Shown one piece after another: positions 11,190 to 21,917 of a stretch of DNA of 64,000 nt. The notes beneath the pieces were generated by a model. It was not told where the DNA came from and made no database searches. It saw only the letters and a program-made list of their open reading frames with translations. The stretch comes from Shinisaurus crocodilurus (taxonomy: Eukaryota > Chordata > Lepidosauria > Squamata > Shinisauridae), in the NCBI GenBank assembly GCA_021292165.1, contig CM037880.1:179821085-179885084 (forward strand), written 5' to 3'. Each line of letters starts with the position of its first letter. Positions within the stretch are counted from its first letter, which is position 1. The translations under genes and the position numbers were made by a program.

Positions 11190-11431
11190 GGGGTTGGCTC
11201 CAGAATCCTTGTTCCACCAGTGGAAGGTCACTGCTTGCAGAACAGGACTTCTGTTTCCTCCACTACAGCCCTCCATGTGCTCTCCAGATCTCCTCCAGAG
11301 GCTCCCCCAATGCTCCAGAGGTATATTGGAGGGCATATGGGGGGCTGCAGGGGGGAGGAGAGGACATGGAAATCCCATTCTGTAAGCAGTGTCCTTCCAT
11401 TGGTGGAATGAGGGTTCTGGAGCCAAGCCAT
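11190..11431. mobile_element. Foldback MITE with GGTTGGCTCCAGAA ends
   Basis: The left arm (from 11190: GGGTTGGCTCCAGAATCCTT, CCACCAGTGGAAGG, CACTGCTTGCAGAACAGGA) is the approximate reverse complement of the right arm (GTAAGCAGTGTCCTTCCA, TTGGTGGAATGAGGGTTCTG, GAGCCAAGCC). The centre is near 11310. The four overlapping open frames in this region arise from that symmetry and are not genes. Confidence 0.7.
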
Positions 11432-12689
11432 GAGTGATAGTTGCTGTTAAACCATTCTTCTATGATTATTGATTTGGTTATTGATCAGCATATCTCTGCA
11501 TGTTGAATGTAGGAATCATCATGTAGGAATCAATGATGGAGAAATGGTTTTCTGCAGTTGCTAAACTTGGGGTAATATTTCCCTTTCATCTCTCTTTTAC
11601 TACTCCTTGCATGATGGGCCAGGGAGCAGTTAGGAGATTTACTCAAATCCTTAGATGTCTATTAGTCACCAAGTGACCTTCATAAGAAAGAAATTAAAGA
11701 GTATGCCAGATCCAGCAAACTCTTACAAAATGATCACAGGAAAAGTATATTTCTTTAACATAAATGTGACATGTCTGATTTAATTTAGTTTATCTCACAG
11801 AAAAACTGGCACCCCCTTAACTGTGCTCATCAGATAGATGAGACAGTTTTGATCAGTTTTGACTTGACACTCGCCAGTTTTACAAAATCTGCCATCCCTG
11901 ATCTAAGTCACTTGCATATGCAGGAACACAATATATGCGCCACCATCCTCAAGATCCGAATATGATGTTGAACAGAAATGCTGACCTTGGCAATAAACCT
12001 AAACGTGTCTTTTAAACATCTGGAACTCTGTGACAGTTCATTTTCAGTGGAGAAAACTGTGGGAAAGGGTTTGAAGTATAGTAAGATGGAGATGTTTGCT
12101 CTCAAAGTTTTGCTGTGCTTTAATAGTAATTAAATTGCATGTCACCACAACCTAGCACTATCTGATGGCCTGAGCTCTTACTGGCATTCAGTGGCTATAT
12201 ACATACAGTAATGCATTGAATTATTCATCTTGCTGGAAATTCCCTTTAGGGTTTAGAGATTTATTTCATTTTATTTTATTTAAGTTGGCTACAATTTTGA
12301 GGGAGGACAAGGAGGAGAAATTTAATATGCATTGGAAATTCTGTGAATATCAGCAAACTTACAAACTCCCTAATACAATGGTCATTTTCATGCCACTTAG
12401 TTCTTGTTTGGTACGGGTTAGAACAATTGCCTTACCATGGATGGGCCCCATGCAGCCCACAGGTTGTATGAGCCCCCTGCTGACCTGTCTAGATTGGTGA
12501 AAAGCCCCAAGCTCTTGGCAGACAAAAGAGGGAAATGCAACAGGGTGGAGAAGCCATGGTTGGCAAGTGATGGCGGCATCTATGCTAGCAGCGTCCTGAC
12601 AGCCTGGGTATAATGCCTGAGAGACTCAGGATTCAGAGGTCACAGAGATGTGCTTGTTGTGAAGTATTTTATTCATTTATTTACTTATT
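11432..12689. other. Unique sequence, no supported gene
   Basis: No repeat ends or domain-bearing ORF. 12216-12500 is open in one frame, but the translation resembles nothing I know. Confidence 0.35.
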
Positions 12690-12898
12690 CAGATTTATAG
12701 ACTGCTTAGCATGTATGACAATATAAATGCTCAATATAAAATAGACATTGATCAAAAAGACACAGAGCTAGAGTCAAACTTCAGGAAAAGCCTGTCTAAA
12801 CAAATAGGTCTTAAGCATTGAAAGATCAACACTTCCTGATGTAAACAGGGAGCAAATTCCACAAAGCAGGTGCTGCAACACTGAACACCCTATCTCTG
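12690..12898 (-). mobile_element. L2-type LINE 3' fragment
   Basis: The minus strand contains MLKTYLFRQAFPEV, the same block as LLKSHLFTQAFPEV in the L2 copy at 26760-26976, preceded by decayed coding sequence. The rest is 3'-untranslated-like AT-rich DNA. Confidence 0.55.
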
Positions 12899-12900
12899 GA

Positions 12901-13142
12901 AATGGTGTGGTATTGTGGTTAGAGAGTCGGACTGAGACTTGCGAGATCTGGGTTCAAGTCCCCACTTGGCCATGTAGCTCACTGGGTGACTTTGGGTCAG
13001 TCATTGATGCTCAGCCTAACCTGCCTCACAGGGTTATTGTGAGGATAAATGGAGAGGAGGAGGACCATGTAAGCTGCCTTGGGCTCCTTGCAAGAGGGGG
13101 GGGAAAGGCAGGATATAAATGTAATAATGTAATAATAAATAA
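12901..13142 (+). mobile_element. Sauria-type SINE (tRNA-derived, BovB-like tail), nearly full length
   Basis: This is the best SINE in the window. The head carries a polymerase III A-box-like TGGTTAGAGAGTCGG and a B box GGGTTCAAGTCCC (about 12952). Next come a conserved middle (GCTCACTGGGTGACTTTGGG, CAGCCTAACCTGCCTCACAG, GGTTATTGTGAGGATAAATG) and a 3' part shared with BovB LINEs (AAGCTGCCTTGGGCTCCTTG, CAGGATATAAATGTAATAAT). Mobilisation in trans by a BovB-type LINE is established for this SINE group. Other copies: 7626, 18744, 22742, 37363, 40463 (all minus) and 62569 (+, tail only). Confidence 0.9.
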
Positions 13143-13205
13143 CATTGTGAAAAGAGTGAACAAAAGGCGCACGAGGCACTACTAAAAGTGTCACCCCTGT
13201 TTACT

Positions 13206-13465
13206 GTAGTGACTGGCCAGGGACATATAAGGTAAAGAGGTCCCTGAGGTATCCTGGACCCAAGTTGTGTAGGGGTTTATATGCTAACTGCAAACCTTGA
13301 ACTTGGCCCGGTCGCATATTGGCAGCTGGTGCAGTTGTTTCAGCACAGGCATTCCATGCTGTTGATACATCCTATCCACTGTGATCTGAATCACTTGCAG
13401 CTTCTGGAACAAGCCTAGCCTCTCATTCAGCACATTACAGTAATCCAATCCTGAAGTTCTTTTGT
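13206..13465 (-). mobile_element. L2-type LINE fragment, reverse-transcriptase C-terminal region
   Basis: Minus-strand translation gives SGLDYCNVLNERLGLFQKL and then KQLHQLPICDRAKFKV. These match the LDYCNALxxGLPxxxxxKLQ and 'LHWLPIxxRxxFK' blocks of L2-clade ORF2. There is no intact frame beyond about 80 codons. Confidence 0.7.
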
Positions 13466-14169
13466 ATTTGGTTATGCCAGGTGTGTTGAACTTCAAGCCC
13501 GTGGGCCAATTCTGTCTTACCCGTGGTCCCAATCTGGCCCTCTGAGGTTCCCCAGAAGGTCATGCCCACTTCCACTTCCCCAAAAGGTTGTGCCCACTTC
13601 CGCTTCCCCTGGCCTCAACCTCTTTACTTGACTTCCTATCATTTGGTAGCTGTCTGCTAGATATAATCAAGAATACATTCTCATCACATCAAGAGGAATG
13701 GAGCTGGGTCTCAGATGAAATGTTTCACTCAAAATACTTGCAAGGAAGGAATCTGATCCTCTCCTAGTCACATGTCTGAGCATTTTGAAGGCAAACATTG
13801 CATTTGAAACACAAATATGCCCTCGATACCTGACATGATGGATACATATTTTGTGCTCAGGTTATGAATATACAGCTACAAAATATCTAATGAAAAGTGG
13901 TCATGAGGGGCATAGAAGGGAAGTGGAGTGCTGAAGATCCAGGATATAGGTAACTGGCATAGCTGTGCCAAGGAGAGGTGAAGGAGAGTGTTTGAATACA
14001 TACTTTACTTGCTAAATTGTGTAATATAGGAGTTTCACTCTCTGGCATTTATGTGGAAAGAGTGTGAGACAGCATGGCTGGGAAAGACGGTATACCTCTG
14101 CCCAAGACCCTAAGTCACCATTATCAATCAGGGTAGAAAGCCCTGGTCTAGATGAATATTGAATGACAT
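13466..14169. other. Mostly unique; possible hAT debris at 13485-13615
   Basis: GTGTTGAACTTCAAGCCCGT, GGGCCAATTCTG and two related CCCAGAAGGTCATGCCCACT / CCAAAAGGTTGTGCCCACTT units suggest an old DNA-transposon fragment. The remainder shows nothing. Confidence 0.3.
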
Positions 14170-14247
14170 GGGCTGCAATTCTATACCCACTTACTTGTAA
14201 GAAAGCCCCATTGAACCCAATGGAACTTATGTCTGAGTAGACATTTA
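14170..14247. mobile_element. MITE, family B, inserted in LINE sequence
   Basis: GGGCTGCAATTCTATACCCA, AAGCCCCATTGAACCCAATG and CTTATGTCTGAGTAGAC are a good family B copy. It interrupts or abuts the minus-strand L2 fragment that starts just to the right. Confidence 0.65.
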
Positions 14248-14257
14248 CAGAGTCCAG

Positions 14258-14682
14258 ACAGGACTCTAGCAGCTGCATTTTGAACCAACTGAAGCTTCTG
14301 GACTGTACAGACTGTCTTCAAGGGTAGCCTTACACAGAGTGCATTACAGTAGTCTAACCTGGAAGTGACTAGAGCATAAGGCCAGGTCTCCAGGAAAGGG
14401 TGCAGTTGGCATATAAGGCAAACCTGGTAAAAAGCTGACACCTGGGCAGCAGTGCCTGATCCTGGAGTACTCCCAAACTGCAAACCTGCTTCTTGAGGAG
14501 TAGCGAAACCCCAACCAGAACAGGAGGTTCTCCTAGGTCACTAGAACCCCTGACCAATAGACCCTCCATATTCCCTGGATTTAGCTTCAGTTTGTTCAGT
14601 CCTGAAACTGCCCACCAGACACTGGCTCAGAGCTTCCATTTCCCTGGATTATGGAAGCTAGAATTAGGTGGATGTCTAAACT
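14258..14682 (-). mobile_element. L2-type LINE fragment with a recognisable RT block
   Basis: Minus-strand translation across 14258-14420 reads VTSRLDYCNALCVRLPLKTV and, two codons on, QKLQLVQNAAARVLSGL. This is the hallmark C-terminal thumb region of L2-clade reverse transcriptases. Sequence further right (to 14682, and again 15400-15500 beyond the hAT insertion) seems to belong to the same older repeat, so the hAT element at 14691 landed in it. Confidence 0.7.
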
Positions 14683-14690
14683 TCTGGATG

Positions 14691-15391
14691 CAGGGCTGGA
14701 TTAAGATAGGGGCTATTGGAGCTGAAGCTCCAGGCCCCTATCCCAAAACAGGCCCACAATCAGGACCGGTGCAGGGCAGTTTGGCGCCCCAGGCGAAATA
14801 ATATTTAGCGGGCCCCCCTCTCCAAAGCAGCCCTGCTCTGCAAAAAAAAAAAACCCCTGCGCCGCCACCACCAACCTACCCTCCCCCCGCCCTGGCGGCG
14901 GCTGCTGCTGCAGCTGCCGCCGCCGCCACCGAGGAGGAGGAGGAAGTGACACGACGGGACCCCCGCGCTGTTTTTTGCCGGGGAAACCATGGCAACAGGG
15001 CTGTTTAAGCCCTGTTGCCCTGGTTCCTCCTGCCAAAACAACGCGGGCGGGGCTCCGGAAGCGACACGACGCGGAGAAGGTAAGTGGTGGGGGGGTCAGG
15101 GGTGGTGGTGATGGCGGCGGCGGCGGGAGGCAGCAGCGGCAGCGAGCGGGAGGGCGGGGGGAGGCGCAGCGGCGAGCGGGACGGTAGGGTGCGGCAGCGG
15201 CTGCAGCGGCGGGAGGGAGGGTGGGGAGGCGGAGGCCTGGCGGGGGCGGCGCAGCGGAGGCGGCGCAGCGGAGGCAGAGGCCTGGCGGGGGCGGCGCAGC
15301 GGCAGCGAAGAGGAGCAGCAGCGTTTCTGCGCCCTCTTCAGCCGCGCGCCCTCCTCAGCACCAGGCCCATAATGCTCTTAATCCGGCCCTG
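14691..15391. mobile_element. Composite hAT element, exact 8-bp TSD TCTGGATG
   Basis: The left end CAGGGCTGGATTAAG and the right end CTTAATCCGGCCCTG are inverted repeats. The flanks 14683-14690 and 15392-15399 are both TCTGGATG, an exact 8-bp target duplication as expected for hAT transposases. There is no transposase, so it is non-autonomous. Its GC-rich, CpG-dense interior (14870-15350) comes from a nested element starting at 14761. Confidence 0.9.
14761..15356 (+). mobile_element. Nested CAGGACCGG-family hAT MITE, 3' end lost
   Basis: It begins CAGGACCGGTGCAGGGCAGT, TTGGCGCC and aligns along its length with the complete copy at 51555-52199. Shared parts include the hairpin around 14983-15027 (CAACAGGGCTGTTTAAGCCC) and the block ending GCGCCCT. 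The last ~45 bp of the family are absent. A near-match CCCACAAT (14753-14760) / CCCATAAT (15366-15373) could be the decayed target duplication. The long open frames here are G/C low-complexity, not genes. Confidence 0.7.
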
Positions 15392-17182
15392 TCTGGATGC
15401 CTACTCAGATCATCTTCATATAGATGTTGAAAGGCATGGGAGACACAATGGAACCTTGCAACACCTCATATGTTAAAGGCCCTTGTGTCTTCTTGACAGG
15501 GGATTAAGTTTGATAACCCATGAGATCCTTACAATTCTGTGTTTATGGACTCTCTGATAAAGGAGTGCAAGAAATGTGCAACCTGTGCCTAAAATTCAAG
15601 GCAAACAATGTGCAAGGGTGGAGCATCCCAAACACAACAACAATAGTTGATGAATCACACTAGCATTGTAGAGTTGTTGCACTGATGCTGCCAGAAAGCT
15701 TACGTAAACTTTATGATCAGGATGCCAGACATGGATTTTCCAGTGTGAGACCACACAGCTTTATTTGAGTTTAGGAATCATATTAGCTTTAGACTTCAGA
15801 AATTTTGATTAATATACTGCAAAACAGAAAGATTCTGAAAAGTTGCCAACGTTACTTATCATGATTATTTTTTGCCTACCAAAATAAAACTTTCTTCCCT
15901 TAAATCCGCGGAAGATTAAATAGATATCTAATTAATTCCTTATTCCTGAGATGAATTTCCACCCATTACTTGTTGGAACCAGGTTAGATTAGATTCAAAG
16001 TGGAAATCCCCTCTACATTTTGGGAAGAGCCCAAGAGCCCATCTGTACCTGGAATGGGTGTTTATGTCCCTCCCTGGTGGCTTTTAGGCACCTATGCAAG
16101 GCTCACCATGTTCACCATGGACTTCAGATTGGGGAAAGGATTAAGTAGATAATAGATAAATAGTGGATCTCTGGATGGCAGAGATGGCTTCATCTGTTGT
16201 TTTGTGTCATCTCTGATTTTTTTTTTCCACCCAGACTGTTTGGAGAATATTCTATATGTTGTAACGATGTTGTAAACTACCTTTTCTTGGGTGGTCTTAA
16301 TAGCCCTTTTCACATGAAAAATCATGTGTACACTGAATGTATGGAGAGGGAAGCAGAATCATGCCTTCTGTCCCTGTCACCACCTTCCACATGTTGAGCT
16401 GAAGATGTAGAAAGACTAAAGAGCCTACCACAAGGACCCACAAAGTCACACACAAGTTCTTGATTGTACAGAGAGGGTCCATATGCATAGGCTCTATTCA
16501 GACATTTGGCTGAATGAGTTGAGACCAAAGAAGGAGATGATGGAGGCAGTAGATGTGATTGCTCTCCAAACATTCATTATATGGATGGTTGTCATATGAA
16601 AAGCAAAACAAAATAAAGGCAACAGTTGGAAATACAAACAACCAAAAGTGCTGAAAAGCACACAATGGATGTATTACTGCACTAATAAATTTAAAAAATC
16701 ATGTATACATTTTATTGCAAAATATAATCATATGTATCTCACATGGGATCCAAACATACAATAAGATGATGTTAGGAGATGTGTGATATGCATTGTATAG
16801 CTGTGCTATTGCATGATAGCCTGAGCCATATCTTGAGAAATCAGATTTTTGTACTAAGTTGTACTATTTTTAGAAGCAGTTCAGAATATTTGATGAGGGA
16901 AGTTGTAATTTTATCAAAATCAAGAATTAGTATTTCTCTAAAACATATATGCACTAACCCATCTTAGATTTAATGTAATACCCTCCACAATCCTTAAAGG
17001 GAGATATTGAAATAGATTTTAAAACATAGGATTCTACATCTGTGGTGTTGGAGAAGTTGAATATTTTGTCTTATTGTCCTATTACTGTGAATGCCCAGAA
17101 AAGGTTTTTACTTACCGTACGTTGTTGAAGTACCTTGATTACTGGTGTACATTACAAAAAGAAAAAGGATTATCTACTTGCC
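15392..17182. other. LINE remainder (to ~15500), then unique sequence
   Basis: 15400-15500 looks like the continuation of the repeat interrupted by the hAT element. 15500-17182 is AT-rich unique sequence with no supported gene. Confidence 0.35.
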
Positions 17183-17227
<45 letters not shown>

Positions 17228-17228
17228 C
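17183..17228. repeat. (AAT)15 microsatellite
   Basis: This is an uninterrupted AAT/TAA trinucleotide run. The run of asparagines it encodes in one frame is an artefact. Confidence 0.97.
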
Positions 17229-17417
17229 ATGTTATACAGATAATGGCTTCCTTTGCTTTTGGTTTGGTTAAAAAGAGGCAAAATCGTCATTTAAAAAAAC
17301 TCATGTGCGACTGTCACTTGGAAAATTCCTGACTGTATTTACTATGATTTCTTGTAATGGGAGTACGCTTTGCACTGTTTATTACTTGTTGTAATTGTGG
17401 TGTTCAGTGTTATGCGC

Positions 17418-17454
<37 letters not shown>

Positions 17455-17455
17455 G
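17418..17455. repeat. (ATT)12 microsatellite
   Basis: An uninterrupted ATT run, complementary to the AAT run 190 bp upstream, so the two could pair as a hairpin. Confidence 0.97.
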
Positions 17456-18172
17456 ATGGCCAATGGCTAAAACAAATCAACTTGAAATAAAACATGTGCT
17501 CAATCCTAAATAAATTCATATGCATGTGAAGTCTCCTGAAAATTAATGATGGTGGGTGAGCTCTTCTAGCATGCCTTGTAATTAATCCAGTCTTTTCAAG
17601 TTCTCTTGAAAGTTCTTGGGAAAAGGTTGGGTTCTTCTGAGGGTGGGAACTGTCAGGAAGAGCTGGGTAGAAGTGAACTCAATAGGAGCTGGACCCAAAT
17701 GTTATAGAGGGTTCGGAGTGGACTTCAATTTCTAAACTCTCCCAATTCTGATTTCCCAACATCAGTGATGAACATGAGTTCCGCCATGTATTTGTGTTCA
17801 GGATCCAGTCTCATTTGAACACTTACTCCAGTGAAGTCTCTTCTGTTCTAGCGGGATGTAGAAATGTGCCCTACATTTGGGATTGTGGTCTTGGAATTAA
17901 ACTGAGTCTTTCTTCTCCAATTGGGAGATCTGGTTACAATAAAAATCATTGACTTTCATAACATTATTATCTGTCTTAGCCAAATGTTTTGTTAGGACAA
18001 AAGCCAAATGCCATTAATTTATATTTCCTGTGTCTGTAATGAATGTAGAAACTACCTTGTAGTTTTTCTTTCTGGTTTGTTCTTCAGTATCATATATCAT
18101 GTACAGAAAACTGTAGTGTCAACTAAATATATCTGTGTGGGAAACATCATATGAAGACCAACTTCCCACCCC
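17456..18172. other. No recognisable feature
   Basis: Unique sequence. I see no ORF of note or repeat end. Confidence 0.4.
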
Positions 18173-18306
18173 AACAAAAACTCTTAGGGACATCTCCAGG
18201 GTTTCAGGCAGGAGTTTTTCCAGCCCTACTTGGAGAAGCCAAGGATTGAACCTGGGGCCTTCTGCATGCAAAACAGATGATCTTACCACTGAGCCATGGC
18301 CCCTCC
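18173..18306 (-). mobile_element. tRNA-Ala-derived SINE
   Basis: The minus strand reads GGGGCCATGGCTCAGTGGTA (A box), GCATGCAGAAGGCCCC, then B box GGTTCAATCCT, TTCTCCAAGTAGGGCTGGAA and AAACTCCTGCCTGAAACCCT. The anticodon-arm sequence TTTTGCATGC resembles tRNA-Ala. The 3' tail is truncated. A sister copy lies at 33226-33411. Open frames across it on both strands are incidental. Confidence 0.75.
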
Positions 18307-18356
18307 AATTGGAACTACATGGCAAAAGAGTGCAAAGAAATCAACATATTATTATT

Positions 18357-18425
18357 GCAGCCTTCCCCAACCTGGTACCCTCCAGATGTGGTAGACTACA
18401 ACTCCCAGCATCCCCAGACCACATG
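18357..18425 (+). mobile_element. Half of a family C hAT MITE
   Basis: CAGCCTTCCCCAACCTGGTA, CCCTCCAGATGTGG and ACTACAACTCCCAGCATCCC are the left half. The return arm is missing. An AAAT microsatellite follows at 18450-18468. Confidence 0.6.
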
Positions 18426-18743
18426 AAAAGTGAGATAAAGTATCCGAAATAAATAAATAAATAAATTTTGAAACAGCTAACTTTTTGGTAGCCTGATCTA
18501 CAAATCAGTTAATCTCACATAGGTTTGGGGGCAAATAAAAATTCTTAACTTTGTGGAAAATCAGTACTCGGTTCAATTGGACAAATTGTCTTCTACTCCA
18601 AACCTAAACAATTTACATGAAGGTCAGTGTCTGGGATTTCTTGTACTGGGATTTCTTATGGTCTGAGGTTGGGATCAAGGCTGGTCAGTCAATCTGTGTT
18701 CTTCTGTGTGTGTGCCTGGGCTAAGAGCCCTCTTTGGATGTTG

Positions 18744-18914
18744 TATTTATTTATTTATTTATTTGTCTCACAACAACCCTGTGAGGTAGGTTAGGCTGAG
18801 AGTCAGTGACTGGCCCAAGGTCACCCGGTAAGTTTCACGGCCAAGCGGGGACTAGAACCCGGATCTCCCGAGTCCCAGTCCAACACTCTCACCACTACGC
18901 CACACTGGCTCTCG
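18744..18914 (-). mobile_element. Sauria-type SINE with internal deletion
   Basis: From right to left on the minus strand come the tRNA-like head (GCGTAGTGGTGAGAGTGTTG, B-box region GGGTTCTAGTCCCCG) and the middle block GTGACCTTGGGCCAGTCACT. An (AAAT)n tail follows directly after the CACAGGGTTGTTGTGAGAC block. The BovB-like GCCTTGGGTTC segment seen in other copies is deleted. Unique sequence lies on both sides (18470-18743). Confidence 0.85.
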
Positions 18915-20097
18915 TTAAATTTATTCATTTAACATGTAAATGCTGCCTTTTAGTGTAAACCCTTGCAAAGCAGCATGCAACAAAATGTAAAACTACAAAT
19001 CACAATAAAACAATGATAAAAACAATGATAAGAATAAAAGATCAAGCAGCATGATGATGGTGATGGTTGTGATGATGGTGATGATTGTGCCATCAGTGTG
19101 CATGGCACTTCATAGAGTATAATGGGCCAGGTCCCTGCCCCAAGGAACTTACAGTCTACACATATACACAAATAAATGTATGCTGTCATTCAGTTTCAGA
19201 AACTGAGCTCAGTTTCCCTCTCATCCCCCCCCCCCCCGTCATGTCAAGCGATTGCAGGCTGTTATAGCAGGTCACCAAGGAATGACTGGACAGTGTTTGC
19301 TTTTAAAAAGAGAGTTGCTGTATTTTTATACATGGGAAGTAGAGACCCATTATAATTTTGCAGTCTGAAATTTCAGACCTTTCTCCCATAAACTGCTAAA
19401 AAAAATGACATCAGCTTTCTGGGTAAAAACTCAGAAAGCTCATGAATGACTAAAGTATACTAAAGAGGCACATAGAGGTGATAAAAATCACTGTGTGACT
19501 GTTTGGGGGTGGGGAACAAGTTCAGAGCAGTTGAAATACGCACTTCAGCCATTAAATAATGATTTGCCTCTTCAAAGTGCTGTCTGTCTTCTTAAACAGA
19601 GACATCTGGTTCAGATGTTCATTATCTAAATGAATATACAACCTAAGGCTTACAATAGCCGTTGCCTGCAAAGACCCCATGTCACAACATACATGTCTCT
19701 TCTGGAACACTGTAGGGCTGATTCGTACAAGTACTGCGCTTGAGGAAATGTCAGTCGATATGAGTCCTCTGGGCTGTGTTCAATCTGCTAGGGCTGTTCC
19801 ATATGTGCAAGTCATCATGTTGCAGTTGTTGAGTGATGACAACGCATGCATGAGCTCACACTTTATATCATGGTAGTGGGGGACAGACTGAAGATACATA
19901 TTCAGATTTCAAAATGAAGTTTAATGTGACATTTTGACCAAGGGTTTTTACAATCATTTATAATGAAAGCTAGTGAATTAGCATGGCTTACCACACAGAA
20001 CTTTTCTACACGAGGATGTATCAACTTTCAGTTTTGTTGCAGAATTGAGATCCGAGCACTATATGAAGAGTGTTTGCTTCCCTGCTTTTCCACTACA
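18915..20097. other. Mostly unique; short repeat piece at 19085-19175 and poly-C at 19225
   Basis: GTCCCTGCCCCAAGGAACTT, ACAGTCTA (about 19132) matches 63120-63148 and is a dispersed repeat that I cannot name. A C-run occurs at about 19225-19237. The rest shows no feature. Confidence 0.4.
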
Positions 20098-20160
20098 TAA
20101 CCCCTAGGTGGCACTGTGGTATAGTGGAATAGCGCAATTACACAAGCAGAAAGGCATTTT
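20098..20160 (+). mobile_element. MITE-like fragment (family G) carrying a CTCF-type motif
   Basis: CCCCTAGGTGGCACTGTGGT, ATAGTGGAATAGCGCAATTA, CACAAG is the reverse complement (with changes) of 26650-26701, inside the element that splits the L2 copy there. The family has no coding content. Confidence 0.5.
20101..20114 (+). promoter_or_regulatory. Candidate CTCF motif
   Basis: CCCCTAGGTGGCAC fits CCASYAGRKGGCRS at 13 of 14 positions on the plus strand. It lies in a dispersed repeat (family G). Confidence 0.4.
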
Positions 20161-20475
20161 CTTTCCCTTTCACAAATAATTCTGCATTTTCCCTGCTCTA
20201 AAAAAACTTGCCGAAAGTGCTATTTAAAAACAGAAGTTAAACTGGAGGGTCACAATGTCGTCTAAAGAACCCATAAACAGCCATGAGTAGGGAAGGACGA
20301 GCGCACAATAAATATCAGCTGTAGAAAAGCTCTAAGTATACTTGAAATAACTTCAGCAAACAAACTTCAAGGAAGAACATTGGCATGGAGAGCTTTACCA
20401 AACAGTATATTTACCCAGATTGATGGTAAAAACAGTATTGTTGCACGTTCCCTATTTCTCAGCAGTAAGAAATTA
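20161..20475. other. No recognisable feature
   Basis: Unique AT-rich sequence between the family G piece and the LINE tail. Confidence 0.4.
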
Positions 20476-20662
20476 AGAACATAAAAAGAGCTGTGCTAGA
20501 TCAGATCAAAGGCCTATCTAGTCCAAGGTTCTGTTCCCACAGAGGTCAACCAGATACCTATGGGAAGCTCCCAAGCGGAACATGAGTGCAACAGCATCCT
20601 CCTCATGTTCCCCAGCAAGTGGTATACAGAGATATATTGGCTCTGATACTGGAGGTAGTATA
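20476..20662 (-). mobile_element. CR1/L3-like LINE 3' region
   Basis: The minus-strand end is at the left (TTAAGAACATAAAAAGAGCT). Next come GGCCTATCTAGTCCAAGGTT, CTGTTCCCACAGAGGTCAAC, CAGATACCTATGGGAAGCTC. It is the reverse complement of the 3' parts at 8216 and 10821. Confidence 0.65.
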
Positions 20663-21269
20663 TCGTTCCAGGGCAAGTGCTACAGTGTTTAGTTCCCTTT
20701 GGTTAAGACAGCTCTGAAGACTTACACTGTGTTTGCTTTATTTACAAATATTCAAGAGAGCAGAAGCAAATAATCAGTTCTTCAGCAAGTAGCAGATACA
20801 CAGAAAGTAACTGGGAAAACCCTCCTAAGGCTGCATCACTGTGCCAGCGGCATTCAGGTAGGGCTGGAGGAGAAGTTCATTTAGTTAGCATTTAATGCAA
20901 ATGTACCTAATTTTGCACTTTCGAAAAACTATGCCAGCTGATACTCAGTTATCCTCCTGAAACTGAGTTATCCAGTTTGGCACTTCTCCAATTTTTTCAA
21001 GGAAGGTATCCAATTAAAAAATGCTTTCAAAAAAGTGCATATTAGGGGAAATAATGTTAAAATGAGAGGGAGCGCAGGGCCATTCCACCAGCCCTGCTGA
21101 AAGGCCGCCCTCATGATGGCTCCTCCTCCCTCTACTGTCACCACCACCAGCCATTCCAGCAGGCTGTGCAGAGGGAGAAGAGAGGGAGTGCAGGGCTATT
21201 CCACCAGCCCTGCCAGAAGTATTAATAAATATCCCCCCTTCTTCCCTCCCCATTCCTTTTTCCTTGTGT
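20663..21269. other. Unique sequence; GC-rich imperfect direct repeat at 21070-21210
   Basis: GGGAGCGCAGGGCCATTCCA, CCAGCCCTGC (21070) recurs as GGGAGTGCAGGGCTATTCCA, CCAGCCCTGC (21184). The block between is GC-rich. I cannot assign it; it may be the body of the repeat whose tail is 21270-21397. Confidence 0.4.
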
Positions 21270-21397
21270 GTTGTGACTTTTTAGATTGTAAGCCTGCGGG
21301 CAGGGACTGTCTTGTTAATTGCTGTAAACCACCCAGAGAGCTTCGGCTATTGGGCGGTATAAAAATGAAATAAATAAATAAATAAATAAATAAATAC
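21270..21397 (+). mobile_element. LINE-type 3' tail with (AAAT)n end
   Basis: TTTTAGATTGTAAGCCTGCG, GGCAGGGACTGTCTTG, TGTAAACCACCCAGAGAGCT, GGGCGGTATAAAAATGAAAT and an (AAAT)n tract form a typical tail of a non-LTR element. A related tail appears in reverse at 28655-28705. Confidence 0.6.
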
Positions 21398-21917
21398 ATT
21401 ATATTTGGAAAATATGTATATTAGGCAAAAATGCATGCATTAAAGTGCACAAAATGCTTATGAATTTTAATGCAAACTTTTTTTAAAAAGTCTCAAAGTT
21501 CAGGATGAACTGAACTTAAGATTGGAAAAATGAGAAATGAGAGAAACCAAAATTGACAAATTTCTCATCCCTAAATTCATCTCTCTCTCTTGCCCTCCAA
21601 ACAGTCAGCTTCTTTTTAGCTGTCTCTCTTCCCCCTCCTCCAGCTGAAGGTGTATCACATTCCAAACACTAGTGAAATTCCCAGATATCAGAAGACAGTA
21701 TCCTGTCCTTCAACTGCTCATCCTGATCAACTTTGCAAAGGATGGTTTATCACCAGCCATCACTATATGATAAAAAATAGATTCCATAGGATTACAGCCC
21801 AAGATAAAACTGGAATTGCTCCTGCTGATACATAAATTTAAAAAGTGGAAAAGCTTGAAAACCAGAGGGATGCATATTTTGCAACAATGCCAATACCCGC
21901 CATTGGCCAAGTTAATA
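21398..21917. other. No recognisable feature
   Basis: Unique AT-rich sequence. Confidence 0.4.

Noticed and set aside
11044..11431. Four overlapping frames of 63-113 codons
   Set aside because: They arise from the symmetry of the foldback MITE at 11190-11431.
15084..15476. 130-codon open frame rich in Gly, Arg and Ala
   Set aside because: It lies in the GC-rich interior of the nested hAT MITE. Composition explains the lack of stops, and the related copy at 51555 does not preserve the frame.
17135..17332. Frame with a poly-asparagine run
   Set aside because: This is a reading of the (AAT)15 microsatellite.
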